A stretch of DNA of 64,000 bases from Brucella pseudintermedia. Its GTDB lineage: Bacteria > Pseudomonadota > Alphaproteobacteria > Rhizobiales > Rhizobiaceae. The DNA lies in NCBI RefSeq assembly GCF_008932435.1, contig NZ_WBWE01000009.1, positions 1 to 64,000 of the forward strand, given 5' to 3'. Position 1 is the first letter of the stretch; each line of letters starts with the position of its first letter. The notes below the pieces were generated by a model that searched no databases, was not told where the DNA came from, and saw only the letters and a list, made by a program, of their open reading frames with translations. A program made the position numbers and the translations under genes. Below, piece by piece: positions 62,296 to 64,000 of this stretch.

Positions 62296-62947
62296 AGATG
62301 TCGAGCCGCCCATGTTCGAGGATCATGCGCCGCGCATCGACCTGATCCATGAGGGACAGGTCGTGGGTCGCTATGATGACAGCCGTACCCGAACGGTTCA
62401 GCTCGGTAAAAAGCCGCAAGAGACGCTTTGCGAGCGGCGGATCGACATTACCGGTCGGTTCGTCTGCGAGAAGCAGTTCCGGCTGGTCGATCAGCGCCCG
62501 GGCAATTGCGGCGCGCTGCTTCTCACCGCCCGAAAGGACGGGGGGAAGCACATTCATGCGATCGCCCAGCCCAACCCAGTGCAGAAGCTCCTCCACCTCG
62601 TGACGATAGGTCGCCTCTTCCTTCCCGCGCACGCGTAGCGGAAGCGCCACATTTTCATAAGTGGTCATGTGGTCGAGCAGGCGAAAATCTTGAAAAACGA
62701 TGCCGATACGGCGGCGCAGAAGCGGTATTTCCGCATGATTGAGCCGGGCAACATCCTTGCCGAAAATATTGATGAGGCCGCGCGTCGGCTTCAGCGCCAT
62801 GAAGAGAAGGCGCATAAGCGAGGTTTTTCCCGCCCCGGAAGGTCCGGTCAGGAACTGGAATGAACGCGGCGGAATATGAAAACTGACATCGCGCAGGATT
62901 TCAGGACCCATTCCATATCGCAGGCCGACATTCTCGAAACGTATCAC
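62288..62947 (-). CDS. ftsE: Cell division ATP-binding protein FtsE
   Basis: This 219-residue ABC ATPase works with FtsX. Walker A is GPSGAGKT (35-42), the signature is LSGGEKQR, and Walker B is LLLADEPTGNVD, with the switch His in IIATHDLS. I start at GTG 62947, where the family begins IRFENVGLRYG and AAGAGA lies upstream; a TTG at 62965 would add six residues. A CtrA-type site lies about 80 bases upstream. Confidence 0.95.
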   Translation of the reverse strand: MIRFENVGLRYGMGPEILRDVSFHIPPRSFQFLTGPSGAGKTSLMRLLFMALKPTRGLINIFGKDVARLNHAEIPLLRRRIGIVFQDFRLLDHMTTYENVALPLRVRGKEEATYRHEVEELLHWVGLGDRMNVLPPVLSGGEKQRAAIARALIDQPELLLADEPTGNVDPPLAKRLLRLFTELNRSGTAVIIATHDLSLMDQVDARRMILEHGRLDIYD

Positions 62948-63026
62948 CGGGCTGTTTCTCTTCAATTGTCCGCGCTGAAGGACGCACGGATGACATCGAT
63001 ATCGGATCGACCTTTATCCTCTATGG

Positions 63027-63041
63027 TTAATGTTGCGTTAA
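63027..63041. promoter_or_regulatory. CtrA-type site in the ftsE upstream region
   Basis: TTAA (63027-63030), TGTTGCG, TTAA (63038-63041) matches TTAA-N7-TTAA exactly. A second half-site TTAACC lies near 63095. The site sits between ftsE (leftward) and the membrane-protein gene at 63161. Confidence 0.6.
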
Positions 63042-63160
63042 TTCAGCCCGAGCGAGCCTTAAAAAATGCATGATCGCGACTGCGGCCATGAAGCATTAAC
63101 CAATATGAGCCAGTCTATAACGCCGGTCGAAGGAGCGAAAACGCAAAGGAAGATGACGTC

Positions 63161-63781
63161 ATGATGGCGAAACGACCATCAACAGCGCAGATGTCGCGGA
63201 CACCTTCGCGCGAAGACCATCCCACCGCGTGGTTTGCCGTCGATCACGGTCCTGTCGAGGATGCCGAATTCGAGACTATCGTCCCGGCTTCGCCTCGCCG
63301 AAAATCCTTCTTCACCGTCATTTCGCAAAAGCCGTACGCATCGCGCAAATTCGCGTCCAAAACCGGTCCGACCAGCGAATGGCCAGGTTTCGGATACTGG
63401 GTCTTCGTCGCTCTTTGCGCGACAAGCGCCTTCTGGGTAGCGGGCGGATATACGCTGCTTGCCGACAAACCGGCTTCTCGCGGACAGCCGCTGCTGCCAC
63501 TGGTTCCAGCGCTTCAGCTGACCGACCTCAAAACCAACATGCCGGAGAATAGCGATGTTCTGAGCGTCGGCGGGCGCATTCGCAACACCACCTCGGAAGA
63601 ACGCATTGCGCCTCCGCTGATCGTCGTAATCACCTACAGCAACGGCAGCAAACGGGAACGCCGTCTGGCTTCGGGAGAAACGATGCTGAAACCCGGCGAA
63701 TATATCGAATTCGAGACGATGCTGCCCGCGCTGCACGGCACCATCGAAAAAGTCGACGTCCGACTGGCGGAGCGGGCTTAG
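63161..63781 (+). CDS. Membrane protein related to MJ0042 zinc-ribbon proteins
   Basis: This 206-residue protein has a polar N-terminus, one transmembrane helix (about 76-98) and a C-terminal domain with LSVGGRIRNTTSEERIAPPLIVVITYSNGS and LKPGEYIEFETML. In related rhizobia the gene next to ftsE encodes this same domain behind an MJ0042 zinc ribbon. Here no Cys pairs are present at the N-terminus, so the ribbon is lost. AGGAAG lies eight bases before the ATG. It diverges from ftsE over a region with a CtrA-type site. Confidence 0.75.
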   Translation: MMAKRPSTAQMSRTPSREDHPTAWFAVDHGPVEDAEFETIVPASPRRKSFFTVISQKPYASRKFASKTGPTSEWPGFGYWVFVALCATSAFWVAGGYTLLADKPASRGQPLLPLVPALQLTDLKTNMPENSDVLSVGGRIRNTTSEERIAPPLIVVITYSNGSKRERRLASGETMLKPGEYIEFETMLPALHGTIEKVDVRLAERA

Positions 63782-63816
63782 CAGGCGCGGCTCACAAAAC
63801 GCTGGTGGATTGTTTG

Positions 63817-64000
63817 CTACTGCCAGCAGCCGAGATTGCGACCCTTGAGGTTGTGCGAGTCGATCTCGACCACAAGGCGCGGATCTTCACGCAGGAGGAC
63901 CAATGTCGTGCGCTGCTTGAGGTCGATCTTCTGCCAGCCTGCGCATTCGGTCGGCATGGGACTGCTGTCGATCTTCACTTTTTCGGTCCACGCCGTCGCC
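63817..64000 (-). CDS. Unidentified protein, C-terminal 60 residues (partial)
   Basis: The frame is open from the window edge to a TAG at 63817-63819. It reads coding-like sequence including PTECAGWQKIDLKQRTTLVL and ends EIDSHNLKGRNLGCWQ. Two Cys could form a disulfide, suggesting an exported protein. No family is recognised from this fragment. It is convergent with the gene at 63161, 35 bases apart. Confidence 0.65.
   Translation of the reverse strand, partial: ATAWTEKVKIDSSPMPTECAGWQKIDLKQRTTLVLLREDPRLVVEIDSHNLKGRNLGCWQ

Overview
This 64 kb window reads as ordinary chromosomal core of an alphaproteobacterium of the Brucella/Ochrobactrum group (order Hyphomicrobiales). The basis is protein content and order: DUF4167 next to clpB, prmC-prfA-ptsP-lysC-ubiG, argH-lptM-lysA-TIGR02302 with tlpA divergent, and ftsE-ftsX-ydcF-plsC. 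It also rests on a Brucella-type phosphoethanolamine transferase, a rhizobial RpoH promoter, CtrA-type TTAA-N7-TTAA sites, and short palindromic repeats with the GGGAACCGGTTTT or AAACCG core seen across this order. I see no prophage, insertion sequence, CRISPR array or integrase.

Layout. 1-730: two tandem leftward promoters, probably the start of an rRNA operon lying off the left edge. 730-8000: cell-envelope peptidases (M23 and L,D-transpeptidase), clpB under a heat-shock promoter, and a DUF4167 gene with a structured leader. 8383-14180: leftward translation, PTS-Ntr and lysine genes (prmC, prfA, ptsP, lysC). 14398-19882: ubiG, a DMT permease, DUF1178, a nitrilase-family amidase, grxC, comF and an NDUFAF5-like methyltransferase. 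20006-26642: mutT, GNAT and argJ, a parvulin isomerase, then divergent secA. 27076-31815: a flippase, a CelD-like acetyltransferase, eptA, and two small ORFs behind their own promoter. 32078-39117: tRNA-Leu(CAA), a lipoprotein, a Cys/Met PLP enzyme, uspA with an FNR-type box, cysK, 3-hydroxybutyryl-CoA dehydrogenase and etfBA. 39428-41242: a preQ1-I riboswitch and queC-queD-queE. 41243-46847: ATP:cobalamin adenosyltransferase, HIG1 protein, SDR, YihY, transporters and tlpA. 46903-53162: argH, lptM, lysA, a TIGR02302 membrane protein and hpt. 53328-57371: methyltransferase, hisC, tyrC and DUF2125. 57681-64000: chaC-like, yggT, ppa, plsC, ydcF, ftsX, ftsE and a membrane protein, then a partial gene at the right edge.

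Functional themes. Envelope growth and division are represented by M23, L,D-transpeptidase, FtsEX, TIGR02302, LptM and PlsC; lipid A charge modification by EptA. Queuosine precursor synthesis (queCDE) appears to be under preQ1 feedback. Amino-acid synthesis genes are argJ, argH, lysC, lysA, hisC, tyrC and cysK. EtfAB and HBDH supply fatty-acid or polyhydroxybutyrate redox steps. Starts were moved from the longest ORF to the codon with a Shine-Dalgarno sequence or family-typical N-terminus where noted.

No large undescribed system is evident. The items most worth testing are small: a three-way-junction leader before the DUF4167 gene, two short ORFs downstream of eptA, a short ORF translationally coupled to plsC, and candidate CtrA and FNR sites.
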